A DNA stretch of 7,208 nt from Gemmatimonadota bacterium (lineage in GTDB: Bacteria > GCA-2686955): positions 1-7,208 of the forward strand of contig NYZA01000209.1 of NCBI GenBank assembly GCA_002686955.1. The letters run 5' to 3'. Below, in pieces: positions 6,378 through 7,208 of this stretch. The position numbers were made by a program, and so were the translations under genes. Numbering within the stretch: the stretch's first letter is position 1; every line of letters begins with the position of its first letter. The notes under the pieces are model-generated. The model saw only the letters and a list, made by a program, of their open reading frames with translations. It was not told the origin of the DNA and did not search any database.

Positions 6378-6785
6378 TCATGTACCGGTCGGCTGTGCGA
6401 CCTCTTCCTTGAGTGCCGCGTCCGCGGGAACGCCTTCCCATCCTTCCTTGAGTGTGGTCAAGATGTCGATCGCCTCCCGGATCGGCGCGTCGGCCTGGCG
6501 CGTATTGGCGTCGATCAGGAGCCTGAAGACGTAGCCGTAGAGCTCGAAGAGGTTGCTCGCGATCTCGCCCCCTTCGTGGTTGAGCGACGACATCAGCTCG
6601 GCGACGATGCGGCGGGCGCGAATGATGCTGTTGTGAGCTTCTTCTCGGTTCTCTTTCTCGATGGCGTCCAGCCCCTGGCGCAGAAAACCGGTAGCGCCGG
6701 AGTAGAGCATGAGGATCAGATCCTTCTGGCCGGCGGTCATGACCCTCGCCTTCAGATAGCTTTGGTGCGCTGCGGGAGCTGCCAT
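6378..6785 (-). CDS. fliS: FliS, flagellin-specific export chaperone
   Basis: A 135-residue protein of the FliS family, close to the usual length. FliS binds the disordered C-terminal D0 helix of flagellin in the cytoplasm, prevents premature polymerisation and hands it to the export gate. Family hallmarks are visible: the N-terminal Tyr in HQSYLKARVMTAGQKDLILM (residues 7-26), LYSGATGFLRQGLDAIE, a central IVAELMSSLNHEGGEIASNL and LYGYVFRLLIDAN, and a Trp near the end of the last helix (KEGWEG). The ATG at 6785 has a purine-rich ribosome site, GAGGAAGAG at 6793-6801, with 7 bases before the start. It sits directly downstream of its client flagellin and 50 bases before flgM, in the same orientation. 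The last 17 or so residues (after KEGWEG) are a less conserved tail. Confidence 0.95.
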   Translation of the reverse strand: MAAPAAHQSYLKARVMTAGQKDLILMLYSGATGFLRQGLDAIEKENREEAHNSIIRARRIVAELMSSLNHEGGEIASNLFELYGYVFRLLIDANTRQADAPIREAIDILTTLKEGWEGVPADAALKEEVAQPTGT

Positions 6786-6815
6786 CGATCCGCTCTTCCT
6801 CGTTCGTTTCGGGCA

Positions 6816-6865
6816 GCCCCGGCGGAGGAAGGGGTGGCTCAGGTGAGCCTCTCATCCGCCGGGGC
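6816..6865 (-). terminator. Compound hairpin between fliC and fliS (possible terminator or attenuator)
   Basis: An 11-bp perfect inverted repeat, GCCCCGGCGGA at 6816-6826 against TCCGCCGGGGC at 6855-6865, encloses 28 bases. Nested inside is a second repeat, GGCTCA (6836-6841) and TGAGCC (6844-6849). On the transcribed strand the structure starts 61 bases after the fliC stop and ends 30 bases before the fliS start. No U-run follows it (TGCCCGAAACG), so it is not a classical intrinsic terminator. Likely roles are a partial transcription stop or a 3' stabiliser that lets flagellin mRNA exceed that of the downstream genes. The structure is seen directly; the function is inferred. Confidence 0.45.
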
Positions 6866-6926
6866 GATGGTTGGATGGCGCCCGCGAGACATCGAAGCCC
6901 CGCGGCGCGCCGGTATCACCCGCCGT

Positions 6927-7208
6927 CTAACCGAGCAGTGCGAGAATCGCCTGCGGTTGCTGGTTCGCTTGCGCCAGCATCGAGATCGAGGCGGACTGCA
7001 GGATCTGATGCTTGGTGAAGCTCGCCATCTCCGCCGCCATGTCGGTGTCACGCAACGTGGATTCGGCCGCGGAGAGGTTCTCGTGGGCTATCCGCAAGTT
7101 CGACAGAGTCGACTCGAGCACATTGCTCTGGAACGCCCCCAGCTCGGCTCGTTCGGCCGACACCTGCTCGATCGCAGCGTCGATGACCTGGAGCGCATCC
7201 TGCGCACC
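6927..7208 (-). CDS. fliC: Flagellin, C-terminal part (5' end beyond window)
   Basis: This is the carboxy-terminal 93 codons of a flagellin, the filament subunit exported by the flagellar type III system. The reading frame is open to the right edge, so the start and the central variable region lie outside the window. The visible part is the conserved D1/D0 helix of the Flagellin_C family. It runs from ALQVIDAAIEQVSAERAELG through the NLSAAESTLRDTDMAAEMA signature to the terminal MLAQANQQPQAILALLG, and ends in TAG. The family's RDTDMA and LAQAN motifs are intact. The GTG at 7161-7163 looks like a possible start but lies inside the conserved helix, so it is an internal valine. fliS follows 141 bases downstream, as is common because FliS is the flagellin chaperone. 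Promoter and copy number cannot be judged from here. Confidence 0.97.
   Translation of the reverse strand, partial: GAQDALQVIDAAIEQVSAERAELGAFQSNVLESTLSNLRIAHENLSAAESTLRDTDMAAEMASFTKHQILQSASISMLAQANQQPQAILALLG

Noticed and set aside
6328-6855. A long N-terminal extension of the flgM frame up to 6855
   Set aside because: It overlaps fliS out of frame, has Arg/Pro/Gly-rich shadow composition, and the downstream ATG at 6327 has a good ribosome site and a FlgM-like start.
6903-6912. 10-bp palindrome CGGCGCGCCG downstream of fliC
   Set aside because: It is loopless and short, easily arising by chance in GC-rich DNA, and no matching partner site was seen.
1-7208. Mobile elements, CRISPR arrays, tRNA or rRNA genes
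   Set aside because: No transposase or integrase motifs, regular direct repeats or recognisable structural RNA sequences were seen on either strand.

Overview
The window reads as a GC-rich bacterial flagellar late-gene block with every supported gene on the minus strand, so transcription runs from the right end (7208) to the left end (1). The flagellin, FliS, FlgM and FliD families place it in a flagellated bacterium. The very large FliD and the neighbouring sulfotransferase and alkaline-phosphatase-superfamily genes fit the former deltaproteobacterial lineages (Myxococcota, Desulfobacterota, Binatota and relatives). That taxonomic guess is an inference without phylogenetic support.

Layout in order of transcription. 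First comes the C-terminal end of a flagellin gene, fliC, cut by the right edge (6927-7208). Next is a roughly 140-base spacer carrying an 11-bp perfect inverted repeat with a smaller hairpin nested inside it. Then follow fliS (6378-6785), a flgM-like anti-sigma gene (6004-6327) and an oversized fliD (3357-5999, 880 aa). A FliT/FlgN-like chaperone gene (2944-3354) starts 2 bases after the fliD stop. flgM-fliD and fliD-chaperone are almost back to back (4 and 2 bases), which suggests one operon with translational coupling.

Downstream of the chaperone gene is a spacer of about 110 bases. It holds a good match to a flagellar sigma-28 (FliA) promoter, TAAAGTCT-N11-TCCGATCT at 2896-2922 on the minus strand. 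Two genes outside the classical flagellar set follow. The first (2193-2834, 213 aa) is a compact alkaline-phosphatase-superfamily protein whose metal ligands appear lost, so it is probably a pseudoenzyme. The second (85-2166, 693 aa) fuses a PAPS-dependent sulfotransferase domain, through a proline-rich linker of about 70 residues, to an apparently intact type I phosphodiesterase / alkaline-phosphatase-like domain.

Working model (inference): fliC-fliS-flgM-fliD-chaperone make the filament, its cap, their chaperones and the sigma-28 timing switch. The last two genes, apparently under a flagellar-class promoter, may form a late-expressed module that modifies flagellin or its glycan by sulfation and phospho- or sulfo-ester chemistry. 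This possible flagellum-linked sulfotransferase/phosphodiesterase plus pseudoenzyme pair is the most interesting part of the window. No RNA genes, mobile elements or CRISPR arrays were seen.
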